This document shows, one piece after another, positions 44,628 to 53,934 of a stretch of 64,000 bases of DNA (position 1 is its first letter; each line of letters opens with the position of its first letter). Under the pieces are notes generated by a model. It was not told the DNA's origin. It worked only from the letters and a program-made list of their open reading frames with translations, and searched no databases. Source of the DNA: Gammaproteobacteria bacterium (GTDB lineage: Bacteria > Pseudomonadota > Gammaproteobacteria > Competibacterales > Competibacteraceae). The translations under genes and the position numbers were made by a program. The stretch is taken from contig JACKNF010000004.1 in NCBI GenBank assembly GCA_024234995.1, positions 62,001-126,000 on the forward strand, written 5' to 3'.

Positions 44628-45242
44628 ATGCTGAAGGTCTATGGTTGCCCCAATTCCCGCTCCAATCGAGTGATCTGGGCACTGGAAGAAGCAGGCGTTG
44701 CCTACGATTACCATAAGATCGACCTGTTCACTGGTGAAGGCTGGAAACCGGATTACCTAGCGATCAATCCCGGCGGTAAGGTACCCGCTCTGGTAGACGG
44801 CGATTTGATCCTGACCGAGTCAGCGGCGATTTGCACCTATATCGGCGACCGCTTTCCCGGCAGCGGTCTGACCCCGCCCGTCAACTCCCCGGAACGTGCA
44901 CAATACAATCAATGGTGTTTCTTTGTGCTGAGCGAATTAGAGCAGCCATTATGGACCATCGCTAAACATCGCTTTGCCTTGCCGGAAAAACATCGAGTGC
45001 CCGCAATCATCGAGACTGCAATCTGGGAATTTGGCGTAGCTGCCAAAGTGCTGGCAACCGGCCTGGGGGAACGGGAATATCTAGCAGGAAACCGGTTCAC
45101 CGCCGCTGATATCCTCGCTGCGCATACTTTGGCTTGGGCGCGTGCTATTAAATTGCCGTTTGGCCATGCCTCGTTAGACGCCTATGCCGACCGGCTGCTG
45201 ACCCGGCCAGCGCAGGCACGGGCGCGAGAGAAAGAATCCTGA
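44628..45242 (+). CDS. glutathione S-transferase family protein
   Basis: 204 residues from the ATG at 44628 (CCGAGGATAACCCC as ribosome site). The thioredoxin-like N-domain reads KVYGCPNSRSNRVIWALEEAGVAYDY, with Ser/Asn in the catalytic N-terminal position, and contains NPGGKVPALVDGD and LTESAAICTYI (glutathione gamma-Glu contact). The all-helical C-domain has FTAADILAAHTLAWA. It is close to bacterial GSTs of the theta/beta-like group. It is convergent with the sensor kinase gene. Confidence 0.88.
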   Translation: MLKVYGCPNSRSNRVIWALEEAGVAYDYHKIDLFTGEGWKPDYLAINPGGKVPALVDGDLILTESAAICTYIGDRFPGSGLTPPVNSPERAQYNQWCFFVLSELEQPLWTIAKHRFALPEKHRVPAIIETAIWEFGVAAKVLATGLGEREYLAGNRFTAADILAAHTLAWARAIKLPFGHASLDAYADRLLTRPAQARAREKES

Positions 45243-45313
45243 GTTTTCAATCCCAAATGGAACTCCATCTGGCGAAATCCGCTAATCAGCGCCTTACGTT
45301 AAGCAAGAGGTGG

Positions 45314-48300
45314 CTAAACAGTCTTTTTAACCAGGCACGCTTCAAGTGCGCGGAGTCCAGTCTCGGCAACTTCCTCCAGTTTGCCCATGAGCGCTGTAAG
45401 CTGCGATCTGTCTGCTGCCCTGGCCGCCTGTTCCAAACTAAAAGCTAAACGCTGCAGTCTGAGCACACCGAAGGCGCCTGCCCCGCTTTTTAGGCTATGG
45501 GCCTGCATCTCTAAGTCACAAAAATTCTCCTCAAGATGCAGCCGATGCAATGTTGGGATGCGCTTGCGCGTTTCTTCCAGATAAATCCCTGCTAACTCAG
45601 GCAATAGCTCCTCCGATGTGTCGCGAGCTAATTGATCAAGAACGGTGGGATCAAATACTGGCCCCTCAGCGGCTGGAGAGGTGGTTTCTTCTGATGCCTC
45701 CTCCGGTTCATCAACCGGCTTCGCTTCAGGTGTTACCGCTTTTTGGTGTAACCAATACTCAACGATGCTACGAAGCTTCCTGATATCAATCGGTTTGGAC
45801 ATAAAGTCATCCATCCCGGCATTCAGACAACGCTCCCGGTCTTCCGCGAAGGCATTAGCGGTCATAGCGATAATGGGCGTAGCGTTGTTGAGCGAACGGC
45901 CTTGCCGGATTCGTTGCGTCGCCTCCAGCCCGTCCATCAATGGCATGGAGACATCCATCAAAATGATGTCGAATTTTCTTTCCTCGGCCGCATATAAAGC
46001 CTCTTGGCCATTCCAGGCAACGGTGATTTCATAATTTTCCTGATGCAAGGCAGCACGGGTTATCGCGACATTGCTTGCACTGTCTTCCACGAGCAGAATC
46101 TGGGCAGGATCGACATAGAGGTTCCCGGAGAGCGGTTCTACGGCAACAGATTCCGCCGGGTTTGGCAAGCGCCGCGAAGCGTCGAGCGTTACTGCCAGAT
46201 AACGTAGCAAGCTGCTTGCTTGAGCCGGTTTACGCACAACGGAGCGGAAGCCCATCTGCTTCGAGGCATCGATAGCGCCAACTTCGCTCATTGGCGCCAG
46301 ACGCACGAAACGCAGTTGTGGATAACGGCGGGGTAGTGCGCTGATATAATCCATTTCCCTCATCACCGAAATACCCATTGGGGTATCCAGCATAACGACC
46401 ACCCGTGAGCGGCTATCAAGGCCGCTGAATTGCCGTTCCAGCGCCTCATGATAATCGAAGGATTTGCTAGTGATCGCGTAACAGGACAATTGTTCGCAGA
46501 GACTGCTGCGTATAAGCTGGCTTTGGCTATAGACCAGCACCTCAACACCTTTGAGTATTTCCAGAACGCCGTCGAGGTGCCTGCCTTCCTTACCGCGCCC
46601 GCGCACCGGAATATCCACGCTGAAACGCGCGCCCTCTCCTCTGCAACTGAAACACTCAATCTCACCGCCCATCAAGTGAACCAGGCGCTGGCTGATCGCT
46701 AATCCCAAACCGGTACCCTGATGCCGGCGGGTTGCCGTGCTATCGGCTTGGACAAATTCGCCGAATAACTGGGCCTGCTGCTCCTCCGGAATACCAATGC
46801 CAGTATCAGCCACTACCAGATGCAATCGCTCCGATTGAGCCTCATGCAAAACCTGATAGTCAAGCTGGACCGTGACCCCGCCGCTATTCGTGAATTTGAT
46901 CGCGTTCCCTAGCAGATTGGTTAGTATTTGTTTGAAACGCAAACCATCGGCAAAGCACTCGGCAGGAACCTGTCTGGCGGCAATCACGACGACTTCAATG
47001 CCTTTATTTTGCGCCTCGCCGCTGAAAAGCTCGGCAATCGTGTTAACCACCTTCAATGGGTTAAACCAGTGCTCATCCAATGTGAGTTTGCCGGCTTCGA
47101 TTTTGGAAAAATCCAACACATTATTTAGTAATGCCAGCAATAATTGGCCACCGTTGACCGCCGCAAGTGCGAACTGCCGCTGTTCCTGGCTCAGTTCAGA
47201 TTCCAGCAACAGGGTGTTCATGTTAATGATCGCATTGAGCGGCGTGCGGATTTCGTGGCTCATGGTGGCAAGAAAGCGGCTCTTGGCTTCATTAGCCGCT
47301 TCCGCCAGCCGTCTTGCCTTCTTCAACGATAGCTCATTCTTTTTGTGTTCGCTGATATCCACAAAGTGCGCCACATAGTGGGTCGCTTTGTCCTTCGTAT
47401 CCTTGACTGCCGTGATGCTCAGTGATTGTGGATAGACACTGCCATCTTTGCGTTTGTTGTAAATTTCCCCCCGCCAGCTGCCATCCTGTTCGATACGCTG
47501 CCACATAGCCCGGTAGAAAGTTTCATCGTGTTGCTTGGAAGAGAGCATCCTCGGATTCTTTCCCAAGGCTTCTTCCGCAGAGTAACCGGTGATACGCGTA
47601 AACGCCTGGTTGATCCGTAGAATTTGGCCATGCTCATCGGTGATAAAAATGCCTTCGTCTGCTTCCAGCGCCTGAGCGGCGAGTTGCAACTCCCGCGCTG
47701 TGTTCTGCTGTTCGGTAATGTCGCGAAGAAAGGCGGTAAATAGCAGCGCGTCCTCGGTTTCGATAGGAGAAATAGTCAGTTCCACCGGAAAAACATGCCC
47801 TTGCCTGTGCAGTGCGGACACAACCAAGCGTTGTCTGAGGGCGGGGCCTTCTCCAGTAGCGAGGAAGCGAGCGAACCCTTGCTGGTGCGCCGCGCGGTAT
47901 TCTTCCGGTATCAAGGTTTCTACCAGAGACGCCCCAATGATTTCCGCCGGTGTATAGTCAAAAATCTTTTGGGCGTTTTCATTGAACTCAATGATCTGGC
48001 CTTCCCGGTTAATCGTGATAATCGCATCCAGCGTCGCTGACAAAATGGCTTTATTTTTAGCCTCATTACTAGCTGCGATCTTCGCCATCTGGCGGTATGC
48101 TTCGAGTGCATCCACCAATTCCTTATATGATCTTTCTAGCTGCAAAGACATGCGGTTGAATGATCGAGCGACCCCGGAAATTTCGTCGCTGCCAGCCACT
48201 TCGGTTTGGAAACCAGGCCCGCGTTCAGCAATCTCCTCCGATGCCGTTTTTAATTTTTTCAATTCGCGGGTCAAAATCGTGCCCAGCGCAAACGAAAAGA

Positions 48301-48796
48301 CAGCAACTAAAATCACCTCCACCACAGCAATGGCCGTGGCCCAGCGTACCGCATCGTCCAGCACCTTTTTGATGCTCTGGGTGGAAAGACCGATTTCGAC
48401 ACGCCCGAACTGCCGTCCGCCTTCGTGGATATCAGCGTGAATGTCAAAGACGCCATCCTGCACCGATTCTAGCCGGTCATCTTCTCGGAATGGCCGGTGC
48501 AACGCCACAGGATCGCCGCCTTGGGCAAGCACTATGCCATCACCTATAACCCGCGCATACACAATTTCAGGATGGCTTAATACTTCGTTGAGAAAAGACT
48601 CCAGCGATGCCAGATCGGTGGTCAGAATCGCCTCTTTGGTGCTGACAGCGAATAACCGGGCGGTGATGCGGGAACGCTGAATAAGCTGGTCCTGATTCGA
48701 GGACTTGAGAAAACTTAGGCCGCTGCTGATGAGAATCAGCAGCAATATGATTTCAATTAGAGCAATGCCGAGAATGGTTTTGCGCCGGAAACTCAA
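45314..48796 (-). CDS. BarA-type hybrid sensor histidine kinase with HPt domain
   Basis: 1160 residues. In order: TM1 (9-30), periplasmic sensor (31-150), TM2 (152-174), HAMP (175-228), PAS 1 (about 250-365), PAS 2 (375-490), HisKA with H514 in SHEIRTPLN, HATPase (NLLGNAIKF, DTGIGIP, GTGLGLA). A receiver-like region follows (750-868) with a possible D804 but divergent, then a standard receiver with D948 in ILMDVSMPLMDG, and a C-terminal HPt with H1100 in QAHSLKSGAGAFG. The full phosphorelay is intact. The start overlaps the stop of the PhnD-like gene by 4 bases (ATGA), so the binding protein is likely its periplasmic sensor partner. The cognate output regulator is not adjacent, but REC-containing RsbU- and EAL-type proteins are in the same array. 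Confidence 0.94.
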   Translation of the reverse strand: MSFRRKTILGIALIEIILLLILISSGLSFLKSSNQDQLIQRSRITARLFAVSTKEAILTTDLASLESFLNEVLSHPEIVYARVIGDGIVLAQGGDPVALHRPFREDDRLESVQDGVFDIHADIHEGGRQFGRVEIGLSTQSIKKVLDDAVRWATAIAVVEVILVAVFSFALGTILTRELKKLKTASEEIAERGPGFQTEVAGSDEISGVARSFNRMSLQLERSYKELVDALEAYRQMAKIAASNEAKNKAILSATLDAIITINREGQIIEFNENAQKIFDYTPAEIIGASLVETLIPEEYRAAHQQGFARFLATGEGPALRQRLVVSALHRQGHVFPVELTISPIETEDALLFTAFLRDITEQQNTARELQLAAQALEADEGIFITDEHGQILRINQAFTRITGYSAEEALGKNPRMLSSKQHDETFYRAMWQRIEQDGSWRGEIYNKRKDGSVYPQSLSITAVKDTKDKATHYVAHFVDISEHKKNELSLKKARRLAEAANEAKSRFLATMSHEIRTPLNAIINMNTLLLESELSQEQRQFALAAVNGGQLLLALLNNVLDFSKIEAGKLTLDEHWFNPLKVVNTIAELFSGEAQNKGIEVVVIAARQVPAECFADGLRFKQILTNLLGNAIKFTNSGGVTVQLDYQVLHEAQSERLHLVVADTGIGIPEEQQAQLFGEFVQADSTATRRHQGTGLGLAISQRLVHLMGGEIECFSCRGEGARFSVDIPVRGRGKEGRHLDGVLEILKGVEVLVYSQSQLIRSSLCEQLSCYAITSKSFDYHEALERQFSGLDSRSRVVVMLDTPMGISVMREMDYISALPRRYPQLRFVRLAPMSEVGAIDASKQMGFRSVVRKPAQASSLLRYLAVTLDASRRLPNPAESVAVEPLSGNLYVDPAQILLVEDSASNVAITRAALHQENYEITVAWNGQEALYAAEERKFDIILMDVSMPLMDGLEATQRIRQGRSLNNATPIIAMTANAFAEDRERCLNAGMDDFMSKPIDIRKLRSIVEYWLHQKAVTPEAKPVDEPEEASEETTSPAAEGPVFDPTVLDQLARDTSEELLPELAGIYLEETRKRIPTLHRLHLEENFCDLEMQAHSLKSGAGAFGVLRLQRLAFSLEQAARAADRSQLTALMGKLEEVAETGLRALEACLVKKTV

Positions 48797-49671
48797 GAAT
48801 CATCCTCAACCAAATCATCAAGCAGCTGGATATTGAGACGACGCACGTCATCCCAATCCGGATCCGAGGCGGCGTCCACGCCTTTGAAGTTAATCGCCTC
48901 AAGTAACGCTTTGCCTGTTGCATCCTGATCCATAGTCTTCATGGCCGTAGCAAGTTTTTCCACTATTTCCGCAGGCACACGCGGATGCGCTGCAAAGGCA
49001 TGGGGAGTGTAGCCTTTACTGATCCATAGAATACGCAATTGATCCCGGACCTCAGGCGGCACATTTTCAAATGTTTTGATGACGCCGCCACCTGCGGTAA
49101 ATAAACCTTTCGCTACCGCCCGATAGACTGAATCATGCGAGGAGACATACTTGGCGGTAAATTTAATCCCTATACTGGACAAATAAGCACGAGTGAGGAT
49201 GCTCGCTGCAAAGGCCGCCGGAGAAGGAACTGCCAGAGTCGCCCCATTCAGTTCGCTCAGGTCTTTAACTGGACTGTCCTTGCGAACCACAATGATGCCT
49301 TTAAGACGCTCGTCACGCGCCTTAGCAAAAGCTTTATAGCCGGGGCTTTTACTGAATACCGTATAGTGATAAGGATTCATGTACGCGAAATCGTATTCGC
49401 CAGCGGCAAGGCGTTTTTCAAAAGCGGGAATATCAGTCGCAGTACGGAAATGAATGGGTTTTCCAGCCGGTTTTTCCAGATACTTGAAAACCGGCGCCCA
49501 AAGACTGGCCAGCCGGCTGGCAGACTGTTGCGGGACAATGCCAAAGGTCAGGAAACTGGAAGACGATGTTTCAATCGTTTCTGGAGTCTCTGCGGCAACG
49601 GCAATAGATGTATTCAACACTGTAATCAGTAAAAACAGACTGATAAATTGTTTTGAGAGAAGGCGCTTCAT
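48793..49671 (-). CDS. PhnD-like phosphate/phosphonate-type periplasmic binding protein
   Basis: 292 residues with a signal peptide (KRLLSKQFISLFLLITVL, cleavage near VAAE). The body is of the PhnD/ type 2 binding-protein family: TFGIVPQQSASRLASLWAPVFKYLEKPAGKP, GEYDFAYMNPYHYTVF, and SSHDSVYRAVAKGLF. No ABC permease or ATPase genes are nearby; instead it is translationally coupled (ATGA overlap) to the hybrid kinase. Such orphan PhnD-like proteins commonly present ligands to a kinase. Ligand unknown. Confidence 0.88.
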   Translation of the reverse strand: MKRLLSKQFISLFLLITVLNTSIAVAAETPETIETSSSSFLTFGIVPQQSASRLASLWAPVFKYLEKPAGKPIHFRTATDIPAFEKRLAAGEYDFAYMNPYHYTVFSKSPGYKAFAKARDERLKGIIVVRKDSPVKDLSELNGATLAVPSPAAFAASILTRAYLSSIGIKFTAKYVSSHDSVYRAVAKGLFTAGGGVIKTFENVPPEVRDQLRILWISKGYTPHAFAAHPRVPAEIVEKLATAMKTMDQDATGKALLEAINFKGVDAASDPDWDDVRRLNIQLLDDLVEDDS

Positions 49672-49701
49672 TCAAGCCTCCGTTAGCGGCTGATATTTGA
49701 T

Positions 49702-50121
49702 TTAGTGCTTATTTGAAATGCTTTTGCTTAATACCAATGTGTTACGGCCTGAATCTGTCATGTATTCTGCACTATCCATCCACTGGCGCATGATCCACCA
49801 ACCGCGCCCGCTTTCCGCGTCCGGTTCCGGTTCAATATCCGGCGGCAGTTGCCGCATCGTCATCCCCTCGTCACTCACCTGGATCGTCAACCGCTTATCA
49901 GCCAGGCTCCAGCGAATCCATACAGGGTGGCCTGATTGATTGCTATAGGCATGAATAATAGTGTTGTTAACTGCCTCGACGGTGGATGTCTGCACCTGAT
50001 AAGCCGTCATTTCATCCGCACCGTACTCTAGGCAAAGCGCCCGGATGCTGATACCGACCAGAGCCACGCAGTCCAGCCGGCTATCAATTTCCAGCATGAG
50101 GGTTTTATCGTCGCTATTCAT
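49702..50121 (-). CDS. RsbW-like anti-sigma-type ATP-binding protein
   Basis: 139 residues of the HATPase_c_2 family. The N-box is EAVNNTIIHAY, the G1 box SDEGMTM, and the G2-like stretch GRGWWIM. These kinases phosphorylate a partner STAS protein on serine and sequester a sigma factor or another target. It overlaps the STAS gene by 4 bases (ATGA), a typical partner-switch arrangement. No sigma factor gene is present in the window, so its target may not be a sigma factor. Confidence 0.88.
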   Translation of the reverse strand: MNSDDKTLMLEIDSRLDCVALVGISIRALCLEYGADEMTAYQVQTSTVEAVNNTIIHAYSNQSGHPVWIRWSLADKRLTIQVSDEGMTMRQLPPDIEPEPDAESGRGWWIMRQWMDSAEYMTDSGRNTLVLSKSISNKH

Positions 50122-50489
50122 GAATTGGGCATCTCGATCTTCAGTTTATTGACCAATCCCTTGATACCGGCATCGGTATCTTCACTGAAATGCATGATGG
50201 TTTCCAGACGCATCATCCTAACCAAGCCCATGAGATGCGGCTTTAAACCGGCAATGGTGCAGGTTATCCCGCCATTACGCAGTTTTTTACCGAGAAAAAC
50301 CAGCTCGCCGATTGCAGTGCTATCCATGAAATCAACGGTAGCGAGATCAATCGCCAGGGCTTGTGTACTGCTCGCCGCCTGCAAAATTTCCGCAAAAATC
50401 TGATGAGCCACATCAGCAGTCAATCGTTTCAATTCAACCCGGGCCATCATGATCTTGTCAGACGGCTCTAAATAAACAACATAATCCAT
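50118..50489 (-). CDS. STAS-domain anti-anti-sigma factor
   Basis: 123 residues from the ATG at 50489 (a GTG at 50507 is in frame). The phosphorylatable serine is S57 in VDFMDSTAIGELVFLGKKL, as in SpoIIAA/RsbV. Together with the RsbW-like kinase downstream and the PP2C phosphatase upstream it forms a complete partner-switching module. Confidence 0.9.
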   Translation of the reverse strand: MDYVVYLEPSDKIMMARVELKRLTADVAHQIFAEILQAASSTQALAIDLATVDFMDSTAIGELVFLGKKLRNGGITCTIAGLKPHLMGLVRMMRLETIMHFSEDTDAGIKGLVNKLKIEMPNS

Positions 50490-50507
50490 GATTGCCACCA
50501 CCTTCAC

Positions 50508-51809
50508 TCAGGATTCAGCAGATAACTCAATAGCCAGGAGGGAGACGTCATCGCTAAAAGATATTTTTCCTGAAGATCGCGGACTCCAAGCAACTAAAGC
50601 ATTTTTGATTTGCTCCATGGCGTCTTGCAGAGATGACCGTCGCGCATCGCACAGGCTTTGCCTCAACCGGTCCGTACCGAACTGAAGATTCTCCTGACTC
50701 ACACATTCCGTCACACCATCTGAATACAGCAACAAGCGGTCACCGGGCCGCAACTGAAAATCGACAGCTTCGTAATCAGCCTCCGCAACCAGGCCCACCG
50801 GAAAACCGCCCTCGCCGAGCGATTCTATCGAGCCGTCGCTACGGCAAAGCAATGGGTAGGGATGACCCGCCTGACACAAGGAACCTTGGCCGCTTTGCGT
50901 ATCGATGATGCCGTAAATCATAGTGAAATACATCATGTTACGGTCATCAGCCTGGAAATTTCCGTTCAGACGGGTCACCACTTCAACCGGGCTTCTGAAG
51001 GATTCCATGCGGATAGCCGGCCCGGTCCTTTTTTGCCGTCTCAAATTAAAAAAACCTGTAGAATCAGTATGTTGATTGGTATTTAATGGGCTTTCCGGCA
51101 GCCGGATCAGGCTATCTGGACGCGGTTCCGGCGACAGAATTTTGGCCAAATGCACCGATAGCATGGCGGCTGGAACACCATGACCAGAGACATCGATCAA
51201 GTAGAAACCCAGATGCCGTTCATCCAGGGGATAAAAGTTGAAGATATCCCCCGCCAGTTCTTCCGCTGGAAGAAAAGCCCACGCCAGACCAACCGGCAAG
51301 CCTGTCTGTGGCGAACTTGGCAAAAGATCCTGCTGAATGCTTGCCGCCGCCTGCAAATCACGCTGGACACGCTCCTGGCTGGCTGCCAATTCCTGGTTAG
51401 CCTGTTGCAATGCTTGATTCTGCGCCAGCAGCGCCTTTTCCAGACGCAACACCCGTTCTCCAGCCTTGATGCGTACTCGCAGCTCCTTGGCATTCACAGG
51501 CTTGGTCAGAAAATCATCGGCACCGGCTTCAAGAGCCATGATGAGATCATCACTCTGATCTTTACCGGTGAGCAGGATGAAATAGATATAGTAAGGCAAT
51601 CCAGCAGCGCGCAGCCGGCGGCATAACTCGATGCCATTTAGCTGAGGCATCATCCAATCACTGAGAATGAAGCTGACTGGCTGGTGCTGAAGGAGTTGCC
51701 ATGCCTCTTCGCCATCGTTTGCCTGGATAACGTCAAAATCCCATTTTTGCAACATAGCAGCCAAGATGCGGCGGATAGCCACATCATCGTCCACAATGAG
51801 GATTTGCAT
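50508..51809 (-). CDS. response regulator with PP2C-type (RsbU) phosphatase domain
   Basis: 433 residues from the ATG at 51809, 4 bases after the upstream gene; the longer frame overlaps that gene. The receiver domain has D8/D9, D51 (SDWMMPQLNG) and K in FLTKPVN. A coiled-coil (about 115-150, QALQQANQELAASQERV) leads to a SpoIIE/PP2C domain with AGDIFNFY and IDVSGHGVPAAM metal-binding aspartates and LLLYSDGVTE. An insert (about 228-272) splits the PP2C domain. Phosphorylation would switch dephosphorylation of the downstream STAS protein; the hybrid kinase in the same array is a plausible source. Confidence 0.93.
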   Translation of the reverse strand: MQILIVDDDVAIRRILAAMLQKWDFDVIQANDGEEAWQLLQHQPVSFILSDWMMPQLNGIELCRRLRAAGLPYYIYFILLTGKDQSDDLIMALEAGADDFLTKPVNAKELRVRIKAGERVLRLEKALLAQNQALQQANQELAASQERVQRDLQAAASIQQDLLPSSPQTGLPVGLAWAFLPAEELAGDIFNFYPLDERHLGFYLIDVSGHGVPAAMLSVHLAKILSPEPRPDSLIRLPESPLNTNQHTDSTGFFNLRRQKRTGPAIRMESFRSPVEVVTRLNGNFQADDRNMMYFTMIYGIIDTQSGQGSLCQAGHPYPLLCRSDGSIESLGEGGFPVGLVAEADYEAVDFQLRPGDRLLLYSDGVTECVSQENLQFGTDRLRQSLCDARRSSLQDAMEQIKNALVAWSPRSSGKISFSDDVSLLAIELSAES

Positions 51810-51813
51810 GGCA

Positions 51814-53922
51814 TCAACTGCCTGTGCCTGGCGCATCTGCGATCTTTTGCAGAAGATAGGTCATTACCGGTGGAAACAAGGGTAGCGTAACCGCTTCCCC
51901 CGGTTTCCTGAATCCGGCCCAGATCACTTCCCGGCCATCCGGGCGGATCTCTACAGGCACGTCCAGAAACACCTCATACAAATGAATATGATCCTCCTTA
52001 AATTCACTATGGTTCACTGTTGAGAAACTCTTGTGTAAATCGCCTTGCTTCAAATCCAGCCCAACCTCTTCCCGTAACTCCCGCCGGGCCGCTTCCACCG
52101 GAGCCTCACCTGTCTTAATTTTGCCGCAAGGCAACGTGTAATAAGATTTATAGCTATTTAAAATCAGCAACACCCGATCGCCTTGCCAAACCGCGACATA
52201 AGCGCCTTCTACCCGGGGCCGGATGAAAAAATTGACGGCCATTTCCGCCCGGTAGGCAGCGAAATACAAAACTTGCAGGAGACGATCCCACCATGAACCG
52301 GGCACGCTGTAGTCAAGATGGGATTCTGGCTCGCTGTTTTCACTGTGGCGCGCAGCAATTAAATCTAAAGCCCTTCCTCGATCAGACGCATGACGGAACA
52401 GACCGATCAGCCGGGTGATTTCCAAAAGCTGCTGTACAGAGGGCTGTATGCCGCAGAGAATCAATTCCCGCTCACAGCCATTGAAGCGGCGCTGAAGATG
52501 GAAAAACAGCCGCAGACCGGTGCTATCGACAAATTGCAAGTCCGAGATATCCAGAACACAATCGCCATCGCCCAAGGACAAAGCCAATGCATTAAAATCC
52601 AGACCGGCGGCCCGGTCCGCGTCCAAACGGCCATGCAGGCAGACAATGACGGCGCCGGCTACCGGTTCAGCAAACTGCACCAATCCATCCATTGTGGAGC
52701 AAGAAGCATCAACCCGGCTGGGAGTTAACGGACGACCCAAGGGCTCGGCGAACAAATCCCAGGTACGGGTCATTTTCAATAGGCTAGCGGCGGGTGTCTC
52801 CTCCAGACCAATCGACCGGATTGAACGTTTGGCATTTTGTGCCGACTTCCACAGCCGGACCAGATAACCAAGGGCGGTAGAATCAATGAAGCGCGCCGTG
52901 GTGAAATCCACGGCCAGGCCGCTAGAACCGGTAGTCGAGACTGTGTTTAACACACCTTGAGCTTGCACCCAAGCAGCGTCCACTTGCTCCGGCAGGACTA
53001 GAAAAGTCTCTAACTCTGGTGTTCCTTGCAGGGGAGGGTTGGGAGTGTGGATGGTTGCGGCAAAAGATGCTACCGCTGCGGGCGGGCCGGCCGGATGCAA
53101 CCACCGCTGCCATCGATAGTACAGCACCAGAGGAATCCCCATCACCGCCAGCTTCATCAATCCAATTGCATAGCGTTTCCACAGCCGCTTCGGATCCTGG
53201 GTAATCCGGTACATCCATTCCAGACCGGTGCGTTGCATCCAAACAGGCGCCCGCGACACACGGCCCACGATGAATTCAAACGTACCGCCGATGCCGATGC
53301 TCACGCCAGCCTTGAGCCGGTGGCGGTTACGATGGAACCAGACTTCCTGCTTCGGATTACCGAACCCCATCAACAGCACGTCAGGTTCGACCTGATTAAT
53401 CCGCTCGACGATTTCAGCATCATCGGTTTCAGCATCCAGCATGGCTTCACCCTCGGTATGCACAAAGGGCGAATAAACCCCGACGATTTGTAAGCCGGGA
53501 TTTTGTTGTTGCAGCTTATCCGCCGCTTGCTGGCCGATATCGCCGCACCCGCCGAGCAGGAACAGACGATGTCCGCTTTGCGCCATGGCCCTGGCCAAGG
53601 CTGGAGCGAGATCAGCACCGGTCACCCGGCCCTTGAGCGGCGTTCCCAGCATCCGGGCCAGCCACACCACCGGCATTCCATCGGCTGTGACCAAATCAGC
53701 ACGGCGCAGAATTTCCAGGAGTTCCGGGTGACGCGGCGCAGCGTCCGGCATCCAGCCCAACGCATTCGTCAAAAAATCCACATTGACTGTAGCAATCTGA
53801 CGCGGACGGCCATCCTGCCGCCAGGCATCGGCTAATCCGAGCGTTCGCTGGACTGCCAATTCCAAGGTTAAATCATCGATTGGAATCCCCAGCACCAAGG
53901 TCACAGTGTTTAACGGATTCAT
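51814..53922 (-). CDS. four-domain fusion: WecG/TagA glycosyltransferase, two STAS domains, Nudix hydrolase
   Basis: 702 residues. Residues 8-250 are a WecG/TagA/CpsF glycosyltransferase (ATVNVDFLTNA, TADGMPVVWLARMLGTPLKGRVTGADL, VLLMGFGNPKQEVW, GVGG-like IGIGGTFEFIVG), with a hydrophobic segment at 253-268 for membrane association. STAS 1 covers about 305-395 with serine S348 in FIDSTALGYLV, and STAS 2 about 412-525 with S467 in FVDSTGLRLFF. A Nudix domain (about 570-690) ends the protein, with the box G600-x5-E606-x7-REL-REEVG intact. WecG-type enzymes transfer a sugar onto an undecaprenyl-linked acceptor; STAS domains are targets of partner-switch kinases. The phosphatase, STAS and RsbW genes follow immediately, which suggests the fusion is a regulated output. 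I know of no named family with this architecture. Confidence 0.88.
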   Translation of the reverse strand: MNPLNTVTLVLGIPIDDLTLELAVQRTLGLADAWRQDGRPRQIATVNVDFLTNALGWMPDAAPRHPELLEILRRADLVTADGMPVVWLARMLGTPLKGRVTGADLAPALARAMAQSGHRLFLLGGCGDIGQQAADKLQQQNPGLQIVGVYSPFVHTEGEAMLDAETDDAEIVERINQVEPDVLLMGFGNPKQEVWFHRNRHRLKAGVSIGIGGTFEFIVGRVSRAPVWMQRTGLEWMYRITQDPKRLWKRYAIGLMKLAVMGIPLVLYYRWQRWLHPAGPPAAVASFAATIHTPNPPLQGTPELETFLVLPEQVDAAWVQAQGVLNTVSTTGSSGLAVDFTTARFIDSTALGYLVRLWKSAQNAKRSIRSIGLEETPAASLLKMTRTWDLFAEPLGRPLTPSRVDASCSTMDGLVQFAEPVAGAVIVCLHGRLDADRAAGLDFNALALSLGDGDCVLDISDLQFVDSTGLRLFFHLQRRFNGCERELILCGIQPSVQQLLEITRLIGLFRHASDRGRALDLIAARHSENSEPESHLDYSVPGSWWDRLLQVLYFAAYRAEMAVNFFIRPRVEGAYVAVWQGDRVLLILNSYKSYYTLPCGKIKTGEAPVEAARRELREEVGLDLKQGDLHKSFSTVNHSEFKEDHIHLYEVFLDVPVEIRPDGREVIWAGFRKPGEAVTLPLFPPVMTYLLQKIADAPGTGS

Positions 53923-53934
53923 GGCACGGTCTTC

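Noticed and set aside
45258..45269. Hairpin ATGGA/TCCAT as a terminator between the convergent GST and kinase genes
   Set aside because: Stem of only five pairs with a two-base loop and no T-run.
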